64,000 bases of DNA from Pseudomonas alcaliphila JAB1. Lineage in GTDB: Bacteria > Pseudomonadota > Gammaproteobacteria > Pseudomonadales > Pseudomonadaceae. The notes beneath the pieces were generated by a model. That model searched no databases. It saw nothing but the letters and a program-made list of their open reading frames with translations, and had not been told where the DNA came from. A program made the position numbers and the translations under genes. The stretch lies in the NCBI RefSeq assembly GCF_001941865.1, contig NZ_CP016162.1:1364001-1428000 (forward strand), in the 5' to 3' direction. Every line of letters begins with the position of its first letter. Positions within the stretch are counted from its first letter, which is position 1. This document shows, in pieces, positions 26,612 to 36,155 of the stretch.

Positions 26612-28354
26612 GCCTTGCAGAATATGCAGGCTGTAGCCAGGCACGGCCTTGGCCTGGCGCTTGGCCTCGGAGGCCAGTTCGGCCAGGCGCGAGGCATCGA
26701 GCTGGGCGCAATCTTGCGCTTTTACGTGCACCACGCCGATAGACAGTGACAACAGCGCATATTCCTGGCGCTGGCCGTGGCGGTTGTGGGCAATGAAGCA
26801 GCCGGCCTGAAGATGCTCATCGCGGTAAAAGCGTCGGCACTGATTCTGGAAATCCTCGATCAGTTTGCCGAGCTTTTCGCGCCAGTCTGGCGAGCCGAGC
26901 ACCAGCATGAAGTCGTCGCCGCCGATATGCCCGACGAAGTCGCGGGCCGGATCGACCCGGTCGTTGAGGCATTGCGCCAGGCACAGCAGCACCTCGTCGC
27001 CCTTGGCATAGCCGTAGAGGTCGTTGAAAGGTTTGAAGCTGTCGAGATCCACGTAGCACACCGCAGCTTCGCGTTGCTGCTGCAGCAGGCGGCCAAGGCA
27101 CTGCTGGATCGGTACGTTACCCGGCAGCAGTGTAAGCGGATTGGCGTGTCGGGCCTGCTGCAGCTTCTGTTCGGTGATCAGCCTGAGCACGTCGATGACC
27201 CGGCCCAGGCCCAGGTAGCTGCCGTTCTGGATGATGATGAAGTCTTCCTCGATGCGCTGGCGCGCGCGGCTGGTGAGCAGGCGACTGACCTTCTGCAGGG
27301 ACTGCGTCAGTTCCACGGCGAGAAAGTCCTGGCTCATCAGGCGGCTGATGGGTTTGCGCGCGAACAGATCGGTGGCGAAGGGCTTGAGCAGCGCTTCGGA
27401 CAGCGAGTGACGATGGACGATCCCGACCGGTTGGCGCTGCGTGTCCAGTACGGCCAGGGAGTTGAGGTTGGCCTGGGCGCGAAATACATCCAGCACTTCA
27501 GCGATGGCCGTGTGCTGATCGACCGCGGGCTGGTCGTTGAGCAGGGCGCTGAGGTCATGGCTGTCCTCACTGAGGCTGACCTGATTGCTCAGGACCTGGG
27601 GCAGCAGTTGCCGGGCATCGCGTGGCGGCTTTTCCTGCGGCCTGCTGAGCAGATAGCCCTGCACCAGATCGACACCCATCTCTGCCAGTACGGCCAGCTC
27701 TTCGGGCAGTTCGATACCTTCGGCGATCACTTGAGCGCGCGAGGCTTCGGCCATCTTCAGGATCGAGCCGACGAACTCACGCTTCACTGCATCTTGATGA
27801 ATGCCATCGATGAAGTGGCGGTCGATCTTCACGTAGTCCGGGCGCAGCTCCGACCACAGGCGCAAGCTGGAGTAGCCTGCGCCTAGGTCATCCAGGGCGA
27901 TGGAAAAACCCATGGCGCGGTAGTGGTGCAGGGCGTTGTCGAGCAGGGCGAAGTCTTCGGTGGGGGACTGCTCGGTGAGTTCGATCACCACCTGGCTCGG
28001 TGGAATACCGAAAGCCTGTAGCAATTTCAGGGTACGCCCTGGCTGATGGCTGGGGTCGAGCAGCGACTCCGGCGAGACGTTGAGAAACAGCTTGCCGTCC
28101 AGGCCCAGGGCGCTGAAGCCTCTGCAGGCGCTCTTGCGGCAAGCCATTTCCAGCTCGCTCAGGCGCCCTGCATGACGGGCGACGGCGAACAAGGTCAGTG
28201 GCGAATGCAGTGGGCTGTTGGAGGGGCCACGGGTCAGGGCCTCATAGCCGAGAATGCGCTGTTCGGACAGCGAGACGATAGGTTGGAACAGGCTGCTGAG
28301 GTCGCCGTGAGCGAGGATGTTGCCCAGCGCGCTCAACTGCTCGGTGACGGTCAT
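26600..28354 (-). CDS. EAL-CBS-GGDEF cyclic-di-GMP protein
   Basis: 584 residues with an unusual order. The EAL domain comes first (about 10-245: YEALTRG, ELTEQSP, DDLGAGYSSL, AEGIE). A CBS pair follows (about 270-395: VLDVFRAQANLNSLAVLD, GIVHRHSLSEALL). A GGDEF domain comes last (about 410-575). The EAL metal ligands look intact, so c-di-GMP hydrolysis is plausible. The GGDEF signature reads GGDDF, so cyclase activity is uncertain and it may serve as a GTP sensor. No membrane segment. Homologues sit beside algO in P. aeruginosa, as here. Confidence 0.9.
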   Translation of the reverse strand: MTVTEQLSALGNILAHGDLSSLFQPIVSLSEQRILGYEALTRGPSNSPLHSPLTLFAVARHAGRLSELEMACRKSACRGFSALGLDGKLFLNVSPESLLDPSHQPGRTLKLLQAFGIPPSQVVIELTEQSPTEDFALLDNALHHYRAMGFSIALDDLGAGYSSLRLWSELRPDYVKIDRHFIDGIHQDAVKREFVGSILKMAEASRAQVIAEGIELPEELAVLAEMGVDLVQGYLLSRPQEKPPRDARQLLPQVLSNQVSLSEDSHDLSALLNDQPAVDQHTAIAEVLDVFRAQANLNSLAVLDTQRQPVGIVHRHSLSEALLKPFATDLFARKPISRLMSQDFLAVELTQSLQKVSRLLTSRARQRIEEDFIIIQNGSYLGLGRVIDVLRLITEQKLQQARHANPLTLLPGNVPIQQCLGRLLQQQREAAVCYVDLDSFKPFNDLYGYAKGDEVLLCLAQCLNDRVDPARDFVGHIGGDDFMLVLGSPDWREKLGKLIEDFQNQCRRFYRDEHLQAGCFIAHNRHGQRQEYALLSLSIGVVHVKAQDCAQLDASRLAELASEAKRQAKAVPGYSLHILQGSTA

Positions 28355-28378
28355 GGTGTTCTCGATCTGCCGGAAACG

Positions 28379-28405
28379 AAAGGGCCGGTGTTTAACCGGC
28401 CCTTT
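28379..28405 (-). terminator. Rho-independent-like terminator of algO
   Basis: AAAGGGCCGG, loop TGTTTAA, CCGGCCCTTT: a perfect 10-bp stem between algO and the EAL gene. Its T-rich tails on both sides could act in either direction. Confidence 0.7.
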
Positions 28406-28452
28406 ATTTCACGACAGTTCGATGACGATTTGATGACGCTCGATGGGGCGCC

Positions 28453-30534
28453 TCAATGCAGCGCCAGCGAGGGGTTCAGGCCCAGGTAGTCGAGCAGGAT
28501 GCGTCCGCTCTCTGCCAGGTAGGCATCGTCTTCCGGTGTGCTCTTTTCATCGGCGACTGGCAGTGCGTCTTCGTCTTCCTTGGCCAGTTCCTTGAGTGGC
28601 TCTTCGCCCTTGGCCAGGCGGCGGTTGTTTTCCAGTGCCAGTTGCTTGGCTTCGACTTCGGCCTGGCGCGCACGGCGGGCTTGCTCGTTGAGGCTGACGG
28701 TGGTTTCTGCCATCAGCTTCTTGGCCAGGGTAAGGCGGTCGCGAGTGAAGACGAAGTCCGGGTCTTTGGCCGTGCGCTGATCGTGACGAGCTTTCAGCTC
28801 GGTCAGGAAGGGCTTGATCGGGTCCAACTCGGGGGTGATCGCCGGGCGGATGCTGTCCCAGGGCAGCGCTGCGGGCAGCGCGCTTTCGCCGATGTCCTTG
28901 GTGTCCATGACGTCCGGGTACAGGATGTCGGGGATCACGCCCTGGTGCTGGGTGCTCTGGCCGGAAACGCGATAGAACTTGGCCAGGGTCAGTTTCAGTT
29001 CGCCATGGTTGAGCGGCTGAATGGTCTGCACGGTGCCCTTGCCGAAGGTCTGGCCGCCGAGAATCAGCGCGCGGTGATAATCCTGCATGGCGCCGGCGAA
29101 GATTTCCGAGGCTGAGGCGGACAGACGGTTGACCAATACAGCCAGCGGGCCGTTGTAGTAGATGCCCTTGTTCTCGTCGGCGAGCACGTCGACGCGGCCG
29201 TCGGCGTTGCGCACCAGCACGGTGGGGCCTTGTTCGATGAACAGGCTGGTCAGTTCGGTGGCTTCCTGCAGCGAGCCACCGCCGTTGTTGCGCAGGTCGA
29301 TGACCACGCCGTCGACCTTCTCGGCCTGCAGCTCGTCGAGCAGACGTTTGACGTCACGGGTGGTGCTCTTGTAGTTCGGGTCGCCAGCGCGGAAGGCCTT
29401 GAAGTCGAGGTAGAAGGCCGGCAGTTCGATGACGCCGAGCTTGTAATCACGCCCCTCGTGCTTGAGCTCCAGAACCTTCTTCTTGGCAGCTTGCTCTTCC
29501 AGCTTGACCGCTTCGCGGGTGATGGTGACCACCTTGCTGGTCTGGTCGCTGGGCGGATTGCTGGCCGGGATCACTTCCAGGCGTACGGTGGAACCTTTCG
29601 GGCCGCGAATCAGCTTGACCACTTCGTCCAGGCGCCAGCCGATCACGTCGACCATTTCATCATTGCCCTGGGCGACGCCGACGATCTTGTCTGCCGGTGC
29701 GATCTGCTTGCTCTTTTCGGCCGGGCCGGCAGGCACCAGGCGCACCACCTTGACGTGCTCGTTGTCGCTTTGCAGGACGGCGCCGATGCCTTCGAGCGAC
29801 AGGCTCATGTTGATGTCGAAGTTTTCCGCATTATCCGGCGACAGATAGGTGGTGTGCGGGTCGTAGGTGGTGGCGAAGGCGTTGATGTAGGCCTGGAACA
29901 CGTCCTCGCCACGGGTCTGCTTGAGGCGCGCCAACTGGTTCTTGTAGCGCTTGGTCAGCAGTTCCTGGATGTCCTTGGTTTCCTTGCCGGCGATCTTCAG
30001 GCGCAGCACTTCGTCTTTGACACGCTTGCGCCACAGTTCATCGAGTTCAGCGCGGTCTTTGGCCCAGGGCGCTTTCTCGCGATCGACCTGCAACTGCTCG
30101 TCGATAGTGAAATCGATCTTGTCGACGCCCTTGCCCAGTTCCGCCAACGCATAGTTCAGGCGCTCTTCCGTGCGGGTCAGGTGGCGGCGAAAGATGGTGA
30201 AGCCGGGTTCGAGGTCGCCGCTTTTCAGCAGGTCATCGAAGCGGGTGCGCCACTGGTTGAATTCGGCGATGTCAGCGGCAGTGAAATAGCTGCGCGATGG
30301 ATCGAGCAACTTCAGGTAGTTGTCATAGATCTGAATCGAGCGTTCGTCGTTCAGCGGCGGCTTGTTGTAGTGATGGCGGCGCAGCAGCTCCACTACGTTG
30401 AGGCTGGCGATCACCTGCTCGCGATCCGGCTGCAGATAGTCCCAACTGGTCGCTGCGGTGGTCTTGGCCGCCAGCGGCAGGGCACTGAAGCCGAGTACGA
30501 GGGCGAGGGCGGTGCTTGCAAGAGATCGCTTCAT
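28453..30534 (-). CDS. algO: Periplasmic C-terminal processing protease AlgO/Prc
   Basis: S41 serine protease with a PDZ domain, 693 residues. It degrades periplasmic substrates and, in P. aeruginosa, the anti-sigma factor MucA, influencing alginate. Signal peptide at the start (MKRSLASTALALVLGFSALPLAA). The N-terminal domain has the Pseudomonas/E. coli Tsp pattern (LNVVELLRRHHYNKPPL, LDPSRSYF). A PDZ region lies around 230-320. The catalytic Ser/Lys lie in LSASASEIFAGAMQD and GQTFGKGTVQT. The start at 30534 gives a proper signal peptide; a longer frame is unlikely. Confidence 0.93.
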   Translation of the reverse strand: MKRSLASTALALVLGFSALPLAAKTTAATSWDYLQPDREQVIASLNVVELLRRHHYNKPPLNDERSIQIYDNYLKLLDPSRSYFTAADIAEFNQWRTRFDDLLKSGDLEPGFTIFRRHLTRTEERLNYALAELGKGVDKIDFTIDEQLQVDREKAPWAKDRAELDELWRKRVKDEVLRLKIAGKETKDIQELLTKRYKNQLARLKQTRGEDVFQAYINAFATTYDPHTTYLSPDNAENFDINMSLSLEGIGAVLQSDNEHVKVVRLVPAGPAEKSKQIAPADKIVGVAQGNDEMVDVIGWRLDEVVKLIRGPKGSTVRLEVIPASNPPSDQTSKVVTITREAVKLEEQAAKKKVLELKHEGRDYKLGVIELPAFYLDFKAFRAGDPNYKSTTRDVKRLLDELQAEKVDGVVIDLRNNGGGSLQEATELTSLFIEQGPTVLVRNADGRVDVLADENKGIYYNGPLAVLVNRLSASASEIFAGAMQDYHRALILGGQTFGKGTVQTIQPLNHGELKLTLAKFYRVSGQSTQHQGVIPDILYPDVMDTKDIGESALPAALPWDSIRPAITPELDPIKPFLTELKARHDQRTAKDPDFVFTRDRLTLAKKLMAETTVSLNEQARRARQAEVEAKQLALENNRRLAKGEEPLKELAKEDEDALPVADEKSTPEDDAYLAESGRILLDYLGLNPSLALH

Positions 30535-30662
30535 GCTGATTCGACGTAGTGGCAGTTGATAACGCATATTAGGCCGTATTTGAGGGCGCCAGGTTCCGTT
30601 GGCGCTAGGCGAAAGCCCGGCGGTCTGCGCTGGGCTCGGTTCACTTGCACTATGGAGGCAGC

Positions 30663-31625
30663 ATGAAGGCATTGCAAGGCGTTGAAGGGCGTGCAGAGTG
30701 GCTGGAACAACCGGCGCAGACCTGTGACGCGGGGCAGATTCGGGTCAAGGTGGCTGCCGCTGGGCTCAACCGGGCTGACCTGTTGCAGCGCGCCGGGCTT
30801 TATCCGCCGCCGCCTGGTGCGAGCCAGGCGCTGGGCCTGGAGTGCGCCGGGGTAGTTGTTGAAGTCGGCGCCGGCAGCGCCTGGCAGGTGGGGGATCGCG
30901 TCTGCTGTCTGCTTGCCGGTGGTGGCATGGCCGAAGAGGTGGTGCTCGATGCTCGCCACGCCATGCCGGTGCCGGAAGGCTTGAGCCTGGTCGAGGCGGC
31001 TGTGGTGCCCGAGGTCTATGCCACCGCCTGGCTCAATCTGTTCCAGCTCGGGGCCCTGCGCCCCGGTGAGAAGGTCCTGCTGCATGCCGGCGCCAGCGGT
31101 GTCGGCTCGGCTGCTATCCAGCTGTGCAAGGCATTCGGCAGCCCTTGCTGGGTCAGCGTCGGCTCTGCCGAGCGGTTGGCCTACTGCGAAGCGCTCGGTG
31201 CCCAGGGCGGTGCCCTGCGCGGCGAAGACCTGCAAGCGCTGCGTGATTTCGGACCGTTCGATGTGATCCTCGATCCGGTTGGCGGGCAGTACGCGGCGCT
31301 CAACCTGGAATTGCTGGCCCGTGATGGTCGTTGGATCAATATTGGTTTGATGGGCGGACGCGAGGCCACCCTGGACCTGGCCCAGGTGCTGGGCAAGCGC
31401 GTTCAACTGATCGGCTCGACCCTGCGCAATCGCGACGACTCGTTCAAGGCCGACCTGTTGCATGATCTGCAGCAACAGGTCTGGCCGCTGTTTGCCGAGG
31501 GGCGGTTAAAGCCGCAACTCGAGCGCAGTTTTGCCCTCAAAGACAGTGAAGCGGCATTCGAGACACTCGCCGGTAATCAGGTTGCGGGTAAAATCGCGCT
31601 GCTTATCGATCCCGATCTTGTCTGA
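30663..31625 (+). CDS. NAD(P)H-quinone oxidoreductase, PIG3-like
   Basis: Medium-chain dehydrogenase/reductase without zinc ligands, 320 residues. Features are GLNRADLLQRAGLYPPPPGA, the NADPH Rossmann motif HAGASGVGSAAIQLCK, and DPVGGQY. The YPPPPG motif is characteristic of PIG3/TP53I3-type quinone reductases. GGAGG lies just upstream of the ATG at 30663. A GC-rich terminator follows. Stress detoxification is the likely role; it precedes ahpC. Confidence 0.88.
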   Translation: MKALQGVEGRAEWLEQPAQTCDAGQIRVKVAAAGLNRADLLQRAGLYPPPPGASQALGLECAGVVVEVGAGSAWQVGDRVCCLLAGGGMAEEVVLDARHAMPVPEGLSLVEAAVVPEVYATAWLNLFQLGALRPGEKVLLHAGASGVGSAAIQLCKAFGSPCWVSVGSAERLAYCEALGAQGGALRGEDLQALRDFGPFDVILDPVGGQYAALNLELLARDGRWINIGLMGGREATLDLAQVLGKRVQLIGSTLRNRDDSFKADLLHDLQQQVWPLFAEGRLKPQLERSFALKDSEAAFETLAGNQVAGKIALLIDPDLV

Positions 31626-31636
31626 GCAGTAGCTCT

Positions 31637-31657
31637 AGCCCGCGCCTGGCGCGGGCT
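31637..31657 (+). terminator. Hairpin after the quinone reductase gene
   Basis: AGCCCGCGC, loop CTG, GCGCGGGCT followed by TGG: a strong stem without a long T-tract. Confidence 0.6.
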
Positions 31658-31780
31658 TGGCCAACGATTGGCTCATTCAATCAATATCATGGCCGTAATC
31701 AATAAGCTTTTTTTCGTTAGGTCGCTAAGATACGCCCTGTAAATTTCAAACCCTCACAGAAACCTCAGAAGGAGTCAGAG

Positions 31781-32344
31781 ATGTCCCTCATCAACACTCA
31801 GGTACAACCGTTCAAAGTCAACGCTTTCCACGCTGGCGAGTTCATCGAAGTCACCGAGCAGTCCCTGAAGGGCAAGTGGTCCGTGCTGATCTTCATGCCG
31901 GCTGCCTTCACCTTCAACTGCCCGACCGAAATCGAAGACGCTGCCAACAACTACGCCGAGTTCCAGAAGGCCGGTGCCGAGGTCTACATCGTGACCACCG
32001 ACACTCACTTCTCGCACAAGGTCTGGCACGAAACTTCGCCGGCTGTTGGCAAGGCTCAGTTCCCGCTGATCGGTGACCCGACCCACCAACTGACCAACGC
32101 TTTCGGCGTGCACATCCCGGAAGAAGGCCTGGCTCTGCGCGGCACCTTCGTGATCAACCCGGAAGGCGTGATCAAGACCGTTGAGATCCACTCCAACGAA
32201 ATCGCTCGCGACGTTTCCGAGACCCTGCGCAAGCTGAAGGCTGCTCAGTACACCGCCGCTAACCCGGGTCAGGTTTGCCCGGCCAAGTGGAAAGAAGGCG
32301 AAGCCACTCTGGCTCCGTCGCTGGACCTGGTTGGCAAGATCTAA
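31781..32344 (+). CDS. ahpC: Alkyl hydroperoxide reductase subunit C (peroxiredoxin)
   Basis: Typical 2-Cys peroxiredoxin of 187 residues that reduces H2O2, organic peroxides and peroxynitrite. Peroxidatic Cys47 lies in FTFNCPTE and resolving Cys166 in GQVCPAKW. AAGGAG lies upstream. The 155-bp leader is AT-rich and OxyR control is expected from other Pseudomonas, but I did not locate a definite OxyR site. ahpF, its reductase, follows after a 254-bp spacer with two hairpins. Confidence 0.97.
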   Translation: MSLINTQVQPFKVNAFHAGEFIEVTEQSLKGKWSVLIFMPAAFTFNCPTEIEDAANNYAEFQKAGAEVYIVTTDTHFSHKVWHETSPAVGKAQFPLIGDPTHQLTNAFGVHIPEEGLALRGTFVINPEGVIKTVEIHSNEIARDVSETLRKLKAAQYTAANPGQVCPAKWKEGEATLAPSLDLVGKI

Positions 32345-32483
32345 AAACGGCTTCAGAGCTGCTGCGCTCGGCTAGGCAGCGTTGTAATCAGACTCGGGCT
32401 TGTCATGTACTTCAGTACACTTCGCGCTCTCGCCAGATTACGCCTTGCTTAGCCGTCGCTCGCGACGCTCTGAAATCCGTTTT
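32344..32483. repeat. Long-hairpin repeat, copy C
   Basis: Outer arms AAAACGGCTTCAGAGC (32344-32359) and GCTCTGAAATCCGTTTT (32467-32483). A middle arm GTAATC is paired with GATTAC, followed by CGCCTTGC. An inner hairpin GTACTTCAGTAC lies at the tip. It starts at the last base of ahpC and carries the same skeleton as the copies at 4536 and 44382 with different arm sequences. Confidence 0.65.
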
Positions 32484-32533
32484 GCAATTGCTACCTGCGC
32501 TGTCAGGGCCATTACCGGCCCTTGTGGTGCCCG

Positions 32534-32566
32534 ATGCCCGGGCGCGATCCGTCCGGGCATTTTATT
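32534..32566 (+). terminator. Terminator or attenuator between ahpC and ahpF
   Basis: ATGCCCGG pairs with CCGGGCAT across a 11-nt loop and is followed by TTTATT. It could end most ahpC transcripts, leaving ahpF to partial read-through. Confidence 0.65.
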
Positions 32567-32598
32567 GCCCGAATTTTCGTATTTGAGGAATTTCCGCC

Positions 32599-34155
32599 AT
32601 GTTGGACGCCAATCTTAAAGCCCAGTTGAAGGCCTATCTGGAAAAGGTCACCCAGCCGTTCGAGATCGTCGCGTCCCTCGATGACGGCGCGAAATCTCAG
32701 GAGCTGCTGGGCCTGCTCCAGGACATCGTCGGCCTGACCGACAAGATCACCCTGAAGACCGACGGCAACGATGCCCGCCGTCCGTCCTTCGCCCTGAATC
32801 GTCCGGGTGAAGACACCGGCGTTGCCTTCGCCGGTATCCCCATGGGCCACGAGTTCACCTCGTTGGTGCTGGCACTGCTGCAGGTGGGCGGTCATCCATC
32901 GAAGCTGGACGCCGACACCATCGCGCAGATCAAGAGCATCGAAGGCAAGTTCGAGTTCGAGACCTATTTCTCGCTGTCCTGCCAGAACTGCCCGGACGTG
33001 GTCCAGGCGCTGAACCTGATGGCCGTGCTCAACCCCAATATCCGCAACGTCTCCATCGACGGTGCGCTGTTCCAGGAAGAAGTCGAGCGTCGCCAGATCA
33101 TGGCTGTGCCGAGCATCTACCTGAACGGTGAGGTCTTCGCTTCCGGTCGCATGGAAGTGAAGGAAATCCTTGCCAAGATCGACACCGGCGCTGCCAACCG
33201 CGACGCAGAGAAGATGAGCGCCAAGGACGCCTTCGATGTACTGGTAGTCGGCGGTGGCCCGGCGGGTGCTGCGGCTGCCATCTACGCCGCGCGTAAAGGT
33301 ATCCGTACCGCGATTGCCGCCGAGCGCTTCGGTGGTCAGGTGCTGGACACCATGGCCATCGAGAACTTCATCTCCGTCAAGGAAACCGAAGGCCCGAAAC
33401 TGGTGCGCGCGCTGGAAGAACACGTCAAGGAATACGAAGTCGACGTGATGAACCTGCAGCGTGCTTCGGCTCTGGTACCGGCCAGCAGCGAAGGCGGTCT
33501 GCACGAAGTGAAGTTCGAGAACGGCGCGTCGCTCAAGGCCAAGACCGTGATCCTCTCCACCGGCGCACGCTGGCGCGAGATGGGTGTGCCCGGCGAGCAG
33601 GAATACAAGGCCAAGGGCGTGTGCTTCTGCCCGCACTGCGACGGCCCGCTGTTCAAGGGCAAGCGTGTGGCGGTGATCGGCGGCGGTAACTCCGGCGTCG
33701 AGGCAGCCATCGACCTGGCTGGCATCGTCGCCCACGTGACCCTGCTGGAGTTCGCCGATACCCTGCGTGCCGACGCCGTGCTGCAGAAGAAGCTCTACAG
33801 CCTGCCGAACGTGACCGTGATCAAGAGCGCGCAGACCACCGAGGTCAAGGGCGATGGTCAGAAGGTCAACGGTCTGGTGTACAAGGACCGCACCACCGAG
33901 GAGCTGCACACCGTCGAGCTGGAAGGCATCTTCGTGCAGATCGGCCTGCTGCCCAACAGCGACTGGCTCAAGGGCAGCGTCGAGCTCAACCGCTTCGGCG
34001 AGATCATCGTCGACAGCAAGGGTGCGACCAATATCCCCGGCGTGTTTGCCGCCGGCGACGTCACCACCGTGCCGTACAAGCAGATCGTCATCGCCATGGG
34101 CGAAGGCTCGAAGGCATCGCTGTCCGCCTTCGACCACCTGATCCGCCATAGCTGA
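32599..34155 (+). CDS. ahpF: Alkyl hydroperoxide reductase subunit F
   Basis: NADH-dependent flavoprotein disulfide reductase that recycles AhpC, 518 residues. The N-terminal double-thioredoxin domain has redox pair Cys128/Cys131 (SCQNCPD). The thioredoxin-reductase-like part has the FAD motif [19 protein letters not shown], the redox CPHCDGP, and NADH motif [23 protein letters not shown] precedes the ATG. Terminator at 34175. Confidence 0.97.
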   Translation: MLDANLKAQLKAYLEKVTQPFEIVASLDDGAKSQELLGLLQDIVGLTDKITLKTDGNDARRPSFALNRPGEDTGVAFAGIPMGHEFTSLVLALLQVGGHPSKLDADTIAQIKSIEGKFEFETYFSLSCQNCPDVVQALNLMAVLNPNIRNVSIDGALFQEEVERRQIMAVPSIYLNGEVFASGRMEVKEILAKIDTGAANRDAEKMSAKDAFDVLVVGGGPAGAAAAIYAARKGIRTAIAAERFGGQVLDTMAIENFISVKETEGPKLVRALEEHVKEYEVDVMNLQRASALVPASSEGGLHEVKFENGASLKAKTVILSTGARWREMGVPGEQEYKAKGVCFCPHCDGPLFKGKRVAVIGGGNSGVEAAIDLAGIVAHVTLLEFADTLRADAVLQKKLYSLPNVTVIKSAQTTEVKGDGQKVNGLVYKDRTTEELHTVELEGIFVQIGLLPNSDWLKGSVELNRFGEIIVDSKGATNIPGVFAAGDVTTVPYKQIVIAMGEGSKASLSAFDHLIRHS

Positions 34156-34174
34156 TCGGTTGCGGTAGAAATGA

Positions 34175-34200
34175 AAAGGCCACCCCTCGGGGTGGCCTTT
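34175..34200 (+). terminator. Rho-independent terminator of ahpF
   Basis: AAAGGCCACCCC, TC, GGGGTGGCCTTT, then GCGTTT: a perfect stem with a short T-tail. Confidence 0.8.
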
Positions 34201-34216
34201 GCGTTTAAAGGAATCC

Positions 34217-34281
34217 GTAGGAGCGAGCTCTGCTCGCGAACATCGCAATCCAAGCGATTCGCGAGCAGAGCTCGCTCCCAC
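34217..34281. repeat. REP-like inverted pair, GTAGGAGC family
   Basis: GTAGGAGCGAGCTCTGCTCG at the left and CGAGCAGAGCTCGCTCCCAC at the right, about 23-bp near-perfect arms, between the convergent ahpF and bicupin genes. Confidence 0.85.
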
Positions 34282-34310
34282 AGTTACGCCCCATCCCTGG
34301 GGCGACGCGC

Positions 34311-35153
34311 TTAGCGCTTCAGGCCGCCCAGGGTCAGCGGCATCTGGCGGTTCACATCCTTGTACAGCAGGTAGCGGAAGCGGCTCGGGCCGCCGGCGTA
34401 GCAGGCCTGCGGGCAGAAGGCGCGCAGCCACATGAAGTCGCCGGCCTCGACCTCGACCCAGTCCTGGTTCAGGCGGTACACCGCCTTGCCTTCCAGCACG
34501 TACAGGCCGTGCTCCATGACGTGGGTTTCGGCGAAGGGGATCACGCCGCCCGGCTCGAAGTTGACGATGTTGACGTGCATATCATGGCGCATGTCGCTGA
34601 TCTCGACGAAGCGCGTGGTGCTCCAGCGGCCTTCGGTGCCCGGCATGACGATCGGCTCGATGTCCTGCTCGTTGGTGACGAAGGCTTCCGGGTACGGCAC
34701 GCCTTCGACCGGTTGATAGGCCTTGCGCAGCCAGTGGAAGCGCACGGCTTGGCTGCTGTTGTTGCGCAGCGACCAATCGCTCTGCGGCGGGATGAAGGCG
34801 TAGCTGCCCGGACGCATGGCGTGCTGGGTGCCGTTGAGGGTCAGGCTGAACTCGCCTTCGACGACGAAGATCACGCCTTCGGCGGTGGCGTCGAGCTCAG
34901 GCTTGTTGCTGCCGCCGTTCGGGCCGACTTCGACGATGTACTGCGAGAAGGTTTCGGCGAAGCCGGTCAGCGGACGGGCGATGACCCACATGCGCATGTT
35001 GTCCCAGAACGGCAGGTGGCTGGTGACGATGTCACGCATCACGCCTTTGGGGATCACGGCATAGGCTTCGGTGAACATGGCGCGGTCGGTCAGCAGTTGA
35101 TCCTGACCTGGGTGACCGCCATGCGGTGCGTAGTAGTAGGGCGATTTGCTCAT
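34311..35153 (-). CDS. (S)-ureidoglycine aminohydrolase-like bicupin
   Basis: 280 residues with two cupin domains. The closest recognisable family is (S)-ureidoglycine aminohydrolase (AllE/UGHYD), which hydrolyses ureidoglycine in allantoin degradation using Mn. The C-terminal cupin carries the ligand set in ETHVMEHGLYVLEGKAVY, and the end DFMWLRAFCPQACYAGG is typical. The start at 35153 gives MSKSPYYYAPHGGHPG. No allantoinase or allantoate genes are near. A LysR gene is divergent and may control it. Confidence 0.82.
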   Translation of the reverse strand: MSKSPYYYAPHGGHPGQDQLLTDRAMFTEAYAVIPKGVMRDIVTSHLPFWDNMRMWVIARPLTGFAETFSQYIVEVGPNGGSNKPELDATAEGVIFVVEGEFSLTLNGTQHAMRPGSYAFIPPQSDWSLRNNSSQAVRFHWLRKAYQPVEGVPYPEAFVTNEQDIEPIVMPGTEGRWSTTRFVEISDMRHDMHVNIVNFEPGGVIPFAETHVMEHGLYVLEGKAVYRLNQDWVEVEAGDFMWLRAFCPQACYAGGPSRFRYLLYKDVNRQMPLTLGGLKR

Positions 35154-35296
35154 CGAGAGGTTGCCTCGGCGGGTGAATGGCGCGGGGTTTGATCCCCGAG
35201 CGGAAAATTGGCTCCCATGCACTATAGGAATTCGCGGCTGGATTCGGAAATTAAATAGTAGAATGCCTGTCAGTGGCTTTTATGATGGGTGGCGAC

Positions 35297-36151
35297 ATGC
35301 TCGATCCGGTGCTGTTACGCAGTTTTCTCGCCGTGGTGCAGACCGGTGGTTTCACCCGCGCGGCTGCCAGTTTGCACCTGACCCAGTCCACCGTCAGCCA
35401 GCAAGTGCGGCGCCTGGAGGAGCAGCTTGGCGCCGAGCTGCTCGACCGCAGTGGCCGCTACGTGGTGACCACCACCGAGGGCGAACGCCTGCTGGGTTAC
35501 GCCAACCGCATCGTCGCACTGATGGACGAAGCCATGCTGGCGCTGGGGCAAAGTGCGGTGGAGGGCGAGGTGCGCCTCGGCGTGCCGGACGATTTCGCCG
35601 CCAACAGCCTGATGCCTTATCTGGCCGATTTTGCCGATGCCCATCCGGGTATTCGCCTGGAGATCACCAGTGGTCTGAGTCATGACGTGTGGCGCGCGTA
35701 CAATGCCGGTGAGCTGGACCTGGCACTGATCAAGCAGCGTGCCGGTAGCGCCAAGGGCCTGGCCAGTTGGGCCGAACCGCTGGCCTGGCTCGACAGCCGA
35801 GCGCGGCCGGTGCTGGCGCGCAACCCGGTGCCGCTGGCGGTGTTCCCGCCCAACGGCCTGTACCGCCTGGAGATGACCCACGCGCTGGATGCCATTGGCA
35901 AACCCTGGCGCATTGCCTATGTCAGCAGCAGTCTGCCCGGTGTCAGCGCCGCTGCCGAAGGCGGGCTGGGTCTGACCCTGCTGCCGCGCCGGTTGATCAC
36001 TGCCGCACACCGCGAACTGGGTGAGGCCGAAGGTTTCGCCCCGGTGGCGCCGGTGGAAGTGGCCCTGCACGCACGCAACCAGTTGCCCGGTTACGCGCGG
36101 GAGCTGGCGGTGGCGTTGATCGAGGCTTGCGAAGGGATCATGAGCCCGTAA
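35297..36151 (+). CDS. LysR-family regulator divergent from the bicupin gene
   Basis: 284 residues. HTH MLDPVLLRSFLAVVQTGGFTRAAASLHLTQST (quoted here by its ends MLDPVLLRSF and HLTQSTVSQQVRRLE) and a LysR effector domain. The start at 35297 is the family-like one; in-frame ATGs at 35273 and 35285 are possible. The 143-bp region shared with the bicupin gene should hold its operator. A GTAGGGTGCGC repeat follows its stop codon directly. Confidence 0.85.
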   Translation: MLDPVLLRSFLAVVQTGGFTRAAASLHLTQSTVSQQVRRLEEQLGAELLDRSGRYVVTTTEGERLLGYANRIVALMDEAMLALGQSAVEGEVRLGVPDDFAANSLMPYLADFADAHPGIRLEITSGLSHDVWRAYNAGELDLALIKQRAGSAKGLASWAEPLAWLDSRARPVLARNPVPLAVFPPNGLYRLEMTHALDAIGKPWRIAYVSSSLPGVSAAAEGGLGLTLLPRRLITAAHRELGEAEGFAPVAPVEVALHARNQLPGYARELAVALIEACEGIMSP

Positions 36152-36155
36152 CGGG

